A stretch of 64,000 bases of DNA from positions 1,686,501 through 1,750,500 of the forward strand of contig NC_085130.1 in the NCBI RefSeq assembly GCF_030269925.1, written 5' to 3'. A model generated the notes under the pieces. It was given only the letters and a program-made list of their open reading frames with translations, had not been told where the DNA came from and did no database searches. Position 1 is the first letter of the stretch. Each line of letters begins with the position of its first letter. Shown one piece after another: positions 53,121 to 63,928 of the stretch. Source of the DNA: Bombyx mori (lineage: Eukaryota > Arthropoda > Insecta > Lepidoptera > Bombycidae). Position numbers and translations under genes: made by a program.

Positions 53121-54189
53121 CAGTGAGTCTCTGGCAGTCAGTCAGTCGGTATGTGGAGCGAAACTGTCGGTTAACCCTGTCATTGTGAAAGTTGTGTGTG
53201 TTGAGTTTCAAAAATTATTATTCAAAAGGTTTTATTGACATTGTAATATCACACAATAAAAATGCTATTAACTTTTTTGCGGACACAAACGACTCACTCA
53301 AAGGCGTAAAATGTTTCCATTACACAAATACTTTCTTGGAATTTTCTTTTTTAAATTCAATAGTGTTCTTTATAAATGGAGACTGAAAAGAAATTATTAT
53401 TCAATGTCGAACCCGCTAAATTGCATTTACACAATGATGGCTTCTGTCTACGACTGATATGATAACGTCGTCTAGACAAGACTTTAAAATGTAGATTAAG
53501 CTAACTACGTACTTAAGAGTACTGAATTTTAGTATTAAAACATTTATTTTATTTTTTGTATGTAGCTAAGAAACGAGCTTTACATGTCATATTTACTTCA
53601 ACACAATCGTTTCCCGCGATTTCGCCACCAAGCAGCATTTGGTGAAAAGCATCTCCTGAGCTTACGCGGACAGCGACTTGATCGAAAGCATTAATATGAT
53701 ATACATTTTTCCAACACAGTTTAACACATATATATATATACACATATTTCCAATTAATTTCTATATCAAGAGAGACATGCAGTTTCAGGTAGATAACAGG
53801 TAAGACATTAGTAGGAGCTTACGAAAAAAATACATTTTTTTGTCCATTAGAAGAAATTGTTATTAATATACCGTCGAAAAGTAGAGAGGAAAGAAAAATC
53901 TATTATCTTTCACGAGGCCGCGCTCCCTCGGTCGTTATCATGAAGGGTCGAAACGTGAGTGTATAGCCGAGCAGAATAACAACGTCAATGTATTTACTCC
54001 TCTGTTTGAAATAATTTCAAAGTTAAACGCAGTTTCAACTAAAAATCTGCAATTTTGGCTGCCAAGACAGACGAACGTACTGTCCCACTAACGTTACTGT
54101 CGATCATGGATATCACCAGCCAAGCCACAGCCTACCTCTCTCTATCTACTTTATGTGAACGTGTATTTTAAATACAGACATCATAGCAC
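53121..54189. other. gene-free stretch
   Basis: No supported feature; (TA)7-type run at 53730. Confidence 0.3.
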
Positions 54190-54375
54190 TCAAGAAACTA
54201 CCATAGAGTGCAGTTCATTTCAAATTTGGATGGTACGTGACCAAATTGATCCCTAGTAACGCTGCAATTTTAGGCTGTGGGGATGAACTTCTATTAGTGG
54301 AAGGATAAAAGAGATGACGGTATCATTTAAAATAATTCCTCAAAGTGCTTTTTTACACTAAATATACCAGATATT
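54190..54375 (-). mobile_element. LINE fragment, very old (13931 family)
   Basis: 'ggatggtacgtgaccaaatt', 'tggggatgaacttctat', 'ataattcctcaaagtgc' match, in order, the internal part of the 13931 LINE with about 30 % change. Confidence 0.55.
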
Positions 54376-55932
54376 TGTTGGTCTCTATTGAAAATAAAGT
54401 CTGTCGAACAAGCCCGGGGTAATTCAGCATTTGGCGGGAGAGAAAAACCGGATATTATAGGTTTTAAGAACACCTGAGTACCGGCCGGGTGAGTGCCGGA
54501 CCTTTCTTTAAGCTTGATGTAAACCAATCAAATGTAGCAGAATTTTTGATGAAAACAATGCTTTTCGCTGGTTTTTTCTGAAGTATCAATTTGTTTTGAA
54601 GTACGAACTCGTAGCGAAGAGGCTTTGGAGGTCAATTTTGTATTGTTTCCTTAAGAAAGTTTACAAACGTATTTCTAAATTGATGGGGAATGCTACCTTC
54701 CTTCTGAATGTTATAATGAACCACTTTTAAAGGCCTAAAAAGGGGCGCAAACAAATTGATAAACTTAACCATTTCCTAAGACAGCATTTGATATAAACGA
54801 TTGCTTTTTCTCAATAAGAGACATTTAATCTTAAAACCTCTTAATTATCGACTCCTCGTTTTCCCACATACTGTATCCATTATCTTCCATTGGTTATGAT
54901 TATTATTCACATATTTCCAAATCCCACCAAAAGCGGGGAGACAAACTAAAAACCGAGAATGAACCGAACTAAAAAAAATCAGGAGCATCGCATCGGAAAA
55001 TGTAGCGGGTCATAAATCAATATCGGACATTTCGTTTAACGTCTACTTCGCTTATCGGGACGGCCCCGGGGGACCGAACTGGACTGTTACATGGAAAACT
55101 GAAAGTACAGATATCGAATATCGAGTAAAAATGTTAGCTCTGTCAAAAACGATTCATAATCTATATAGACTTATAGACAAGAAAATCCGCCTATTTATAA
55201 TTTTATTTATTGTTAATTTAATTATGAACGGGTGTATATGAAAATTTGGTTATTCACAGGACACCATAAAGAATATTAGGGTTTTATTTCCTTCGAATTT
55301 GGACAAGCGTACGGCCCATTTTAACCATTAGTTTCAGTAGCAAACAAATGCTGTATTCCTGGTGTATTGACGAGTCTCATAGATTTGGAAATAGTAAAAT
55401 GGAACAAATAAATTCTTTATGACAAAACCGACACGTTTATTCCAACACAAGTACACTAGATCCCGCAATCACGGCCTGCTGATTATTTTTCGATTTATAA
55501 ACAGGTCTATTGCCAAACAATAGATCTAATGGGTGAGTAGAGAAAAATATTTCCTAATAAAGAGAACATAACAGAATATCGAAAAGGACTCCGCTCCAGA
55601 ATAATAAAGAATACTGGACATTTCAATAACTGTTGTCTTAATTTACAGCAAATATTCATTTTTAACTTGTCCATCGTCACGCACATTACATTATTTACAT
55701 ATTGTACGCGAATGAAGGCTGCGATGGCGTAAAATTTTACAAGCAACAAAACCTAACGCAATAACGTTAGAAGCAGATGTGTCTTTGTACGCGGAATATA
55801 CCTTATGCACACAAAACGGCGGGTTAGGTACCAATTTACCCGGCTGGAGCACATTGCGCTTTCCACGTCACTAAAATTCAAACTGATGTCTTATTACTTC
55901 TTCTAACTGTTAACACCGGGGTTTATGTGTAA
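54376..55932. other. gene-free stretch (1.6 kb)
   Basis: Longest stretch without any repeat or gene that I recognise; no frame above 80 codons. Confidence 0.35.
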
Positions 55933-56335
55933 GAAGTCGTCGTGGCCTAAAGGATAAGACGTTCGGTGCATACGTGTTGAACGATGCACCGGTGTTCGAA
56001 TCTCAGGCGGGTACCAATTTTTCTAATGAAATACGTACTCAACAATTGTTCGCGATTGACTTCCACGGTGAAGGAATAACATCGTGTAATGAAAATCAAA
56101 CCCGCAAAATTATAATTTGCGTAATTATTGGTGGTAGGACCTCTTGTGAGTCCGCACGGGTAGGTACCACCGCCCCGCCTATTTCTGCCGTGAAGCAGTA
56201 ATGCGTTTCGGCTTGAAGGGTGGGGCAGCCGTTGTAACTATACTGAGACCTTGGAACTCATATCTCAAGGTGGGTTGCTGCATTTACTTTGTTGATGTCT
56301 ATGGGTTCCGATAACCACAATAAATAAATAAAAAG
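55933..56335 (+). mobile_element. Bm1 SINE with complete head, altered 3' end
   Basis: Head ('tggcctaaagg', 'gttcgaatctc') and body present. The usual 'gtgagctcgtccaccc' end is replaced by 'ccacaataaataaataaa', so the last about 60 nt are lost. Confidence 0.87.
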
Positions 56336-56612
56336 CCAAAGTACGTCACATCCCACCTAATCGCCGGTCGACCGGTCAAATTAAGGTAATATATTATGTC
56401 CTGGTATTACAACTAAAACTGAAAACGTTAATTGCCCAGCGGGATTACCCCGTAATAAGGTGGACAATTACATCCGTGAGTCCGCTCCAACCCTGCACGC
56501 GGTTCACGGTTAATTAAACTTTAATTTCAGTGGACTAGTTCATATGCTGGAATATAAACGTACATTACACACATTAACGTACAATGTTAAGAGCTCGTGC
56601 TAAGTTGTCAAA

Positions 56613-57039
56613 TCTATATATTAATACGTGAAGCAAAAACTTTGTATCCCTTTTTACGAAAATTGCCCGGACGGAGGAGTATAAAATTTTCCACACTTAT
56701 AGATAATATAGAGAAGAAGTGCACAAAGCTAATTTTTTTTTTAAATAATGCATAAAAGATACATTAAATCAATAAAGAAAACATTACACACACTACATAC
56801 CATGTATTTGACGCACACACGCATGCATTCTATTTATTGTCAAACTTTTGTTCTTGGCGTCTGTTGTCAAATTGAGAATAGATTAAATATTGTTTGTCTT
56901 TATTAATATTTTTTATAGTGTAGTCTTGGCGAAATTTGTGATTATAGAAGTATAAAATGCAATCATAATAGTGTACAAAAGTACAAACTTACAATTCCAA
57001 TTAATTATAGTCGAATTTCGACTACTGCGGGACCTCTAG
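56613..57039 (+). mobile_element. Helitron family C, complete
   Basis: A|TCTATATATTAATACGTG ... GGGACCTCTAG|T with hairpin 'tagtcgaatttcgacta' 11 nt before the end. Confidence 0.87.
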
Positions 57040-57980
57040 TAAGATCTATTCGATGTACGTATTTGGTTGTGATTCCAATCGTCAGAAAGCATTAATGTGA
57101 CTTTTAGCGATTCGTAGAGATTATATAAATGTTAAAATTAAAATTATTTTTACAGTTTAATTTCTTCTTTATTATGTTCATTTTATTATTCTCAAAGTTT
57201 TCATTCTATGACCATGAATACTTTATGGTTTTCTTAATATTGTATGCCATGCACCCCACGCTTTTTTACAATAAAATATTTTTTTCTTACATTATTTTTA
57301 ATTCAAATTTATTAAAATTCATTTTCTATTTTTTAGTTGGATTTTCTATAAAAGCGTATTTTCTTAGTTTTATTAAACTATTATTTATTTTTCCTAGTTT
57401 TAGTTGAATTTCAATTTTATCAATTTTTAATTTTTTCAATTTTTTTTTAAATATTGCATTGTCATCTGTCATTAATAAGTATACCAAATTTCGAGTTAAT
57501 CCGACGTTTTGAAGGGAATCAAAATCATGTTCGAAGATTCCGTTACATACATACGTCTGAAGCTAATAAAAGCGTATTAAAAAACCTTCCAGTGCCCCCT
57601 TCAGAGCGGCTCACCCGACACCGCAATTAAAGTTTCTCAAATTACTCATTATGTAATAACGAAACGAGACGAGTGTGTGAATCTTGTGTAGTTCAGGGCA
57701 ACATACGCTCTGTCCCTGTACACTAGAAGGTTTAATTAATTAAGCCGGGGCCCGTTAATTTTCATATAAATTAAGGTGTGCCGCATCAAGGTTTGATCTA
57801 GTTACGGTTTGAGTGCGTATCACGCGGCTTGGCGCACGAAATTCGCTTCGCTGTAACGCCGTTGGCCGTTTTGCTATTATCAGGTACACCTAAGTATAGA
57901 ACATAAACTCGTAACTTTAAAATGAATAATTGGTTACCTCGGACAAAAGTTTGAGAAGCACTTATTGCACAAATTATAAA
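57040..57980. other. gene-free stretch
   Basis: The 92-codon Phe/Leu/Ile-rich frame at 57129-57407 lies in T-rich DNA and is judged low-complexity chance. Confidence 0.35.
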
Positions 57981-58366
57981 ATACTGTTACGCCGGTAAGC
58001 GTAACGCTATCTATCACCGAATAGCCGAACGAATGCCGAAGGACCTAGTAGCATCTAGAACGCTCGAAGTACAACGCCATCTATTGTCAGATTGCGAAAA
58101 CACACATCGAAGGTACCCGACTTGTGAGGAATGTTCTCGACGATTCTATGGATGTCGTATCGACTATAAAAGCGTTGCAGAGATGGCACGCAGTTAGTCA
58201 GTAATTAGAACTACTCGAAGCGAAACAGCGAACGGATCACCTGAAGAGAATTGAGAATTTTAAAGTGTTTGTGAAGTGTTTTAAGTGTTTTAAGTGATAA
58301 ATACAGTGTTAACTTGTACTTTGGTGGAAATTTTATTTATCCCGAACCTCCAGCGTGTAACAATAC
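57981..58366 (+). mobile_element. solo LTR-like element, best copy
   Basis: Element 57985-58362 (378 bp), TGTTACGCCGG ... CAGCGTGTAACA, perfect ATAC duplication (57981-57984, 58363-58366), TATA box 'ctataaaagcgttgca' at about 58163. The TG...CA ends, TATA box and 4-bp duplication indicate an LTR retrotransposon's solo LTR; the superfamily is not determinable. Confidence 0.87.
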
Positions 58367-59577
58367 CTCTTTAAGAGTCGGGTGAAAGCTCGGAGAGAGC
58401 ATTTCTTCGACTAAGCCACCTTATTTTAGACTAAGAAAAGCCACTTACTTGACTGTCGATGATGTTCCTGTTATATCCCTCCCTAGCTTGGGAATAGAAT
58501 GGGGCAATCAACTTCTAAATATATTTAACAACTTGCTCTCTAAGGCCGGATGGTCAGTCAGTATCAATACACAGAGAGCCACACGTTCAATCAAATTCGA
58601 TTTACTGCATCGTTTTTTGTTAAGACTTTGTTTTTAATTCAATTTAAAATACTATGTATATTCTTTTTGAATAACCTCCTTAGCTTTTCACTCTTTACAG
58701 AGTGGTCGTGGTTGATGATGCTGAATTCTCATTGGTCATAAAACATCCTTTGAGATGCGCCCCCGATTGTTGCGGTCTTTAGCGTCTCAGGAACCTTTCC
58801 AATGAAACAGGAAGCTTTCAGAAACTCTGTCCAACGCGTAGATGATCGATCGCGGGACTGTCTTATCTTTGGACAACGTGTCGTTCCGTGGGGGGTTCAT
58901 TTCGTACGTGTCCGAAATATTTCGAGGGTTTGCATTTGTTGATAATTACTATACTGATTACGATACTCGGCAATCGTCATCAGCACATTCTTCAGTGCAT
59001 CGATTTTGATCCCTGCATCCCGAAATAACTACACCTGAGAAGCCGATATTGAAAAAGAAATCGATCGTTCGAAATCGATCGATCGAGAATTTTTCGTAAT
59101 TATTAAAACTAGTTTATCCTTTATCTCACCCGTAGAACATCTTATAAACCGTAGAGCACACTCAATACCAAATTTCTAGTTAGTATACGCGTGATCGAAT
59201 CTCGCATTATAAACGATTAATCGATACAATAATGATCACATCAAGTGCCCTATTCGATACACCTAAGACAGTCCAACGGCCGTCTGATTCCGAACGATTA
59301 ACATAATCGAAATATTGGGTCCGTTGTCGTATCGATTACATTAGCATTCATAATCGATTACGGCCGAACGTGGCTCGTTGAGTGTTACTGTTGTATATTA
59401 TAGTAGTGAATACATACGTATTATTCAAGCATGATTATAGGCAATGAAGGCGAAAGATCTTAGGTGTTTGAAATACACTATATTCTTCTCATTCTGTGAG
59501 ACTTGAGACATCATTTATTAGTTTCAATTTATTATTTGCGATAAAAAGAAAAAATCTTCAGATTTATTTAAAAAGTT
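58367..59577. other. gene-free stretch
   Basis: Cluster of ATCGAT-type motifs at 59055-59100; no gene. Confidence 0.35.
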
Positions 59578-59825
59578 TTACTGGTGATAGGACCTCTTGT
59601 GAGTCCGCACGGGTAGGTACCACCACCGCGCCTATTTCTACCGTGAAGCAGTAATGCGTTTCAGTTTGAAGGGCGGGGCGGCCATTGTAACTATACTGAG
59701 ACCTTAGAACTCATATCTCAAGGTGGGTGGGGGAATTTACGTTGTAAATGTCTTTAGGCTCCGGTAACCACTTAAAATCAGGTGGGCCGTGAGCTCGTCC
59801 ATCCATCTAAGCAATAAAATAAAAC
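59578..59825 (+). mobile_element. Bm1 SINE, short form
   Basis: Starts 'ttactggtgataggacc', ends 'catctaagcaataaaataa'. Confidence 0.88.
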
Positions 59826-59833
59826 AGTCCCAC

Positions 59834-60055
59834 ATGTTTATTGGCATAATTGTTAACTATGAATGTAGAAGATGAGTAAGTATAGAGGAAGTGGTAGACC
59901 TAAGAAGAAATGGATGGATTGCGTGAAAGACGATATGTGTTTGAGGGGAGTGAGCGAAGAAATGGTATATGATAGAGGACTATGGAAGGAGAAAACACGT
60001 TGCGCCGACCCCAGGTGACTGAGAGAAGGGCAGGAAAATGATGATGATGTTTATT
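59834..60055 (+). mobile_element. RTE-like LINE, 5'-truncated, with 9-bp duplication
   Basis: Core 59843-60046 matches the 61483 LINE (R-P-K-K-K-W-M-D-C-V-K-D-D-M). Tail 'gatgatgatg'; 'atgtttatt' repeats at 59834-59842 and 60047-60055. Confidence 0.78.
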
Positions 60056-60438
60056 TTTGGGCGAAATCGGATTAACTGATGTAAAAAACAGTAACAATAC
60101 ATTCTGAAGCCCAAATTAGAATTACGTAAGCGATCATAATATTAAAAAAGAGAAACATTGTACTAATTTCGAAATTCTTACAAAAAAGAAGAAACATAAA
60201 AAAAAAAACAAAAACCGCGTCTACTAAAAACGTGGTACTAATAGCATTTTTAATGTTTTCCCTTCGGCGGCCAACGTTTCAGCCAACATCAAAACTTGGT
60301 CCAACATTCATTTGCGTTAATCGCTTGCGGCTATGTTTTCGTTACACAAAACGTGGTTTACATTAACGCAATGAATAACTTAAAATAAATTTTGTTTCAG
60401 CTATTTTGTAATGAGTTATTATAGAATGTGTTACTATT
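60056..60438. other. gene-free stretch
   Basis: No supported feature. Confidence 0.3.
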
Positions 60439-60565
60439 GGAGAGTATTAGGCGGTAGGCAGTGGCTTGGCTCTGCCCCTGGCATTGCTGAAGTCCATGGG
60501 CGACGGTAACCACTCACCATCAGGTGGGCCGTATGCTCGTCTGCCCACGAGGGCAATAAAAAAAA
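60439..60565 (+). mobile_element. LINE 3' end (13931 family)
   Basis: 'ggagagtattaggcggtagg' to 'gagggcaataaaaaaaa'. Confidence 0.78.
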
Positions 60566-60659
60566 TATATTTTGTTGCATCGCAGGACTTGTGATTAAAA
60601 AAAATATATTAATGTGGTCCATTGGCATCGACTAGACTAAAGGCTAAAGGCTAAAGAAA

Positions 60660-60660
60660 C

Positions 60661-60686
<26 letters not shown>
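60660..60686. repeat. (AG)n microsatellite
   Basis: 13 AG units, followed by 'tactttattgcacacc', the complement of a LINE 3' end (compare 33405, 43327). Confidence 0.85.
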
Positions 60687-60694
<8 letters not shown>

Positions 60695-60757
60695 TTATTG
60701 CACACCAAAAAAAAATTAACTTTAGAAAACAGTCAACAAGAATATACAATTTTTTGT

Positions 60758-60996
60758 TATTTGTTTATATGGGTGGACGAGCTCACAGCCCACCTGGTGT
60801 TAAGTGATTACTGGAGTCCATAGACACCTATAACGTAAATGCGCCACTCACCTTGAGATAAGAGCTCTAAGGTCTCAGTATAGTTACAACGGCTGTCCCA
60901 CCGTTCAAACCGAAACGCATTACTGCTTCACGACAGAAATAGGCAGGGTGGTGGTACCTACCCGCGCGGACTTACAAGAGGTCCTACCACCAGTAA
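60758..60996 (-). mobile_element. Bm1 SINE, short form
   Basis: 'tgggtggacgagctcacagc' to 'gtcctaccaccagta'; ends at the recurrent short-form start. Confidence 0.87.
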
Positions 60997-61464
60997 ATTT
61001 CGTGATTATATTGTAAGAACATCAGTGTTGTCGTCAAACTTGTTAAATCAATCGAAAATGATTAGTGAAACGTTCAAATATAGAACGATGATCATATTAA
61101 CGACGATGTTCTAGAGCGGTATATTCAGGATTGAATTTAAATTCAACTTAAAAAAAAAAAAACTAATAACAAAAGCATCTCGGAAAGAGGACGATAGAAA
61201 GTGATCATCCGATGCATCACACGATAGTATGAGTCAATTTAAAATTTCAGTAAAATCTTCGAAAGCACATAAATCATTGGCCCGTTTATCACCAGCGCTG
61301 GAGCAAACATTCATTTGCATTCATGCCTGGAGGCTACGCTTTCTTGAAGCCAGCCTTAACACTGGCGTGGCCTTCTTTTGACTCCGCGGTAAACGGGAAA
61401 AATGTGCCCTCACTGTACGCGTTTAGCGGGAAAGATTTTCATTTCTAATTAATTACCATATAAT
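60997..61464. other. gene-free stretch
   Basis: No supported feature. Confidence 0.3.
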
Positions 61465-61813
61465 AGGAAATTGACTAATTACGGAATTAATATGTTAGAG
61501 GAAGTCTGAAAGTGGCACCTGTGACAGAGAAGCTGAGAAGTGCGCGTTTGGGATGGTATGGACATGTGATGAGACAAAATGAAAATGAGGTTGGTAAGAG
61601 AATGTTAACTATGAATGTGGAAGGATATAGAGGAAGAGGTAGACCTAAGAAGAAATGGATGGATTGCGTCGTGAAAGACGATATGGGTAAGAAGGGAGTG
61701 AGCGATGAAATGGTATATGATAGAAGAGTATGGAAGGAGAAAGCATGTTGCGTCGACCCCAGGTGACTGGGAGAAGGGCAGGATAATGATGAATGAGGAA
61801 ATTGACTAATTAC
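61465..61813 (+). mobile_element. RTE-like LINE, 5'-truncated, with 18-bp target duplication
   Basis: Core 61483-61795. Open frame 61512-61766 encodes the protein's C-terminus: L-G-W-Y-G-H-V-M-R, R-G-R-P-K-K-K-W-M-D-C, D-R-R-V-W-K-E-K-A-C-C-V-D-P-R-stop. 3' tail of ATG-like repeats. Perfect flanking repeats 'aggaaattgactaattac' at 61465-61482 and 61796-61813. Reference copy for the pieces at 1381 and 59834. Confidence 0.9.
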
Positions 61814-61894
61814 AAATTCAGCAATACATAACAAAAATAAAGTTCTTTACTATTTATTTTAGCAGGTTGCCCGTGCAATGTACCGAACAAGTCA

Positions 61895-62040
61895 AGTCAA
61901 CAGTAGGCGGCTGTTTGCATGAGTGTACCAGACTTACCACAAACCGGGAGAAGTGGCGATTGCTTGTGAGGCAGATAACATCTGTCCACAGTAAGGACAC
62001 TGAATGACAACCACGACCGCTCCGACAAGAGTGATACGAC
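61895..62040 (+). mobile_element. LINE 3'-end remnant (family C-like)
   Basis: Reads C-T-R-L-T-T-N-R-E-K-W-R-L-L-V-R-Q-I-T, the reverse-transcriptase protein end, then 'gctccgacaagagtgatacg', parallel to the 43108 tail. Confidence 0.55.
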
Positions 62041-62045
62041 AAAGG

Positions 62046-62399
62046 AAAAACTAATAACTTATTGTTTTTGGTGTATCTTTTTTTAGCTAGTAATTTGAAT
62101 GTGTGGCTTATAAATGATAATAAAAAAAAAAAAAACGGAAATAAAAACGACCATTACACATTATCTGTATTGATTTCATCATTGACTTGAATCTGTTATG
62201 ACAGTTTACTCGTACCAACTTTGGTATTAAAATGTAATATTAAAATTTATTGCATTCAAATTGGCTTCTTTGTATCGTATAAACGATAGACACATTAAAA
62301 CAATACCAATTAGGTGAGTGACTACGCCAATTCTGACAATCATCACGACTACATCACTAGAATTAATAAATTCATAGATGCATTCGAAAAGCAAATGCC
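62046..62399. other. gene-free stretch
   Basis: AT-rich, nothing recognised. Confidence 0.3.
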
Positions 62400-62500
62400 C
62401 TTGGGATGGTAGCTGTTAGCAGATCCAACCCCTCCTGGCAGAGTCCGTACTCAGCCACCTGTCCTGGTGAAACTGAAAAGACCTCAGAGCCAAAAGTAAA
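62400..62500 (+). mobile_element. hairpin-tailed retroposon, divergent subfamily fragment
   Basis: 'gctgttagcagatccaaccc' and 'cctggtgaaactgaaaagac' match the sense strand of the 63197 copy; the hairpin is decayed. Confidence 0.55.
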
Positions 62501-62522
62501 ACCTTCCTTTGTTAAAAAAGCG

Positions 62523-62645
62523 ATAAGGGTGGGGCAGCCGTTGTAACTATATACGTTGTAGATGTCTATGGGCTCCAGTAACCATTTAACACCCACCTGG
62601 TCTTCGCTGTGAGTTCGTCCACCCATCTAAGCAATAGAAAAAAAA
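62523..62645 (+). mobile_element. Bm1 SINE with internal deletion
   Basis: 'gggtggggcagccgttgtaa' joins directly to 'tacgttgtagatgtctatgg'. Similar flanks 'agtaaaaccttcctttgtta' and 'agtaaaacttccttcatta' suggest a long imperfect duplication around it. Confidence 0.75.
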
Positions 62646-63196
62646 GCCACCAGTAAAACTTCCTTCATTAAAATAGCATTCAACACCGCTAGCTAGTTAC
62701 CCGCTAACGCTTACGCCACCCACCCGCGGTACAACCAAGCCTCCGTCGTGAAATACAAACAGTGGCGGTCATGTGTTCCGACTTTAAGCTCAGCTTTTGA
62801 TATTTTCTTTGTATTTTCCAAACGCTTAACGTACTTTTATGGACGTTCAGAAGCTCCGAGTTAAGTCCCTCTAAGAGCTTTTGTATTCGTTTGTCGCTTC
62901 CAAAGATAAAGTTTTATCATCGTACTATCAAGCGTGAAGAGCTTTCATTTTTAATTTGACATTTAATATTTACGAAACATTTTCTTGTATACTAGTTTCG
63001 ATAAGACAAAACATAACGAAATAATGTAGATTGGAACAATGATTTTTTCTAATACCAAAATATGCACACGGGACTAAATAAATATGATTTATCTTAATCG
63101 GCTACTTAATCGGTTCTTACAACGGTATTTGCATTATAAAAGTTTCCGTTGTTTTTGCGATCACGGGTAGACTGAGAAATTTTTATGATTGAAAGA
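62646..63196. other. gene-free stretch
   Basis: No supported feature. Confidence 0.3.
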
Positions 63197-63700
63197 TTAC
63201 TGGTGGCCCAGAGGCCTTTCCAGTTTCACCAGACAGGTGGGCGAGCAAAGGCTCAGCCAGAAGGGGTGGGATTTGCTAACAGCTGCCTGAGCGCCTCCGA
63301 AGGAGACCTAACAACTCAAGAGCAACTACTTCGCGAATGAATCTACTGCCGGATCGGAATCGCGACCCGCTGAGAAGATCCGGCGAGAAACTCAGCGAGC
63401 TGATGCATGGGTTAGGTTGCACGTCGACCTCTTTGTCGAGTTCGACGAGTACGGTTACCGGGGTTCCTAAGCCTGCTCCTAGTGTTAGAGCTGAAGGTAT
63501 CTAATGCAAGAGTTATTGGATCTGATGGATCCGTAAGGACGTGTCTAGGGCGTCGACGGTGACTGGCTCCTGCATGATCAGGATTCGGGGAGTAGTCAGC
63601 GGCGGCAACGATAAGGCGATTATCATGACGCATAGCCAAGACTGAGAAATGCGGGTGGGATGTTAAAAGCTGCAAGAGCTCATGAACTGACGGATTAACT
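63197..63700 (-). mobile_element. hairpin-tailed retroposon, divergent long copy
   Basis: Minus-strand frame 63675-63412 runs 87 codons: A-M-R-H-D-N-R-L-I-V-A-A, H-R-R-R-P-R-H-V-L-T-D-P-S-D-P, ending R-R-T-R-Q-R-G-R-R-A-T-stop at the same place as the other copies. Then about 200 nt of UTR and the hairpin ACTGG-AA-AGGCC / GGCC-A-CCAGT. The A-tail is decayed. Confidence 0.75.
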
Positions 63701-63928
63701 CACGAACGTACTCATAAAATGTCGGAATCGTGGTGAAAGCTCATAAAATGTGCATAATGTACATACGACATAGCTGCGAAAAGTTTAAAACAGTCCGGTC
63801 TACAAGCAATGGTGGTACTGGCTGGTACCATAATGAGGTCTCCAACGTATATCATTTTGACATTTTACGTACTGAATGACAACAACACGTTTAAAGAAAA
63901 ACAAATACAAATCAAAAACTATGAATAT

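Noticed and set aside
57129..57407. 92-codon hydrophobic frame, possible small membrane protein
   Set aside because: Lies in T-rich low-complexity DNA; composition alone explains the Phe/Leu/Ile bias.
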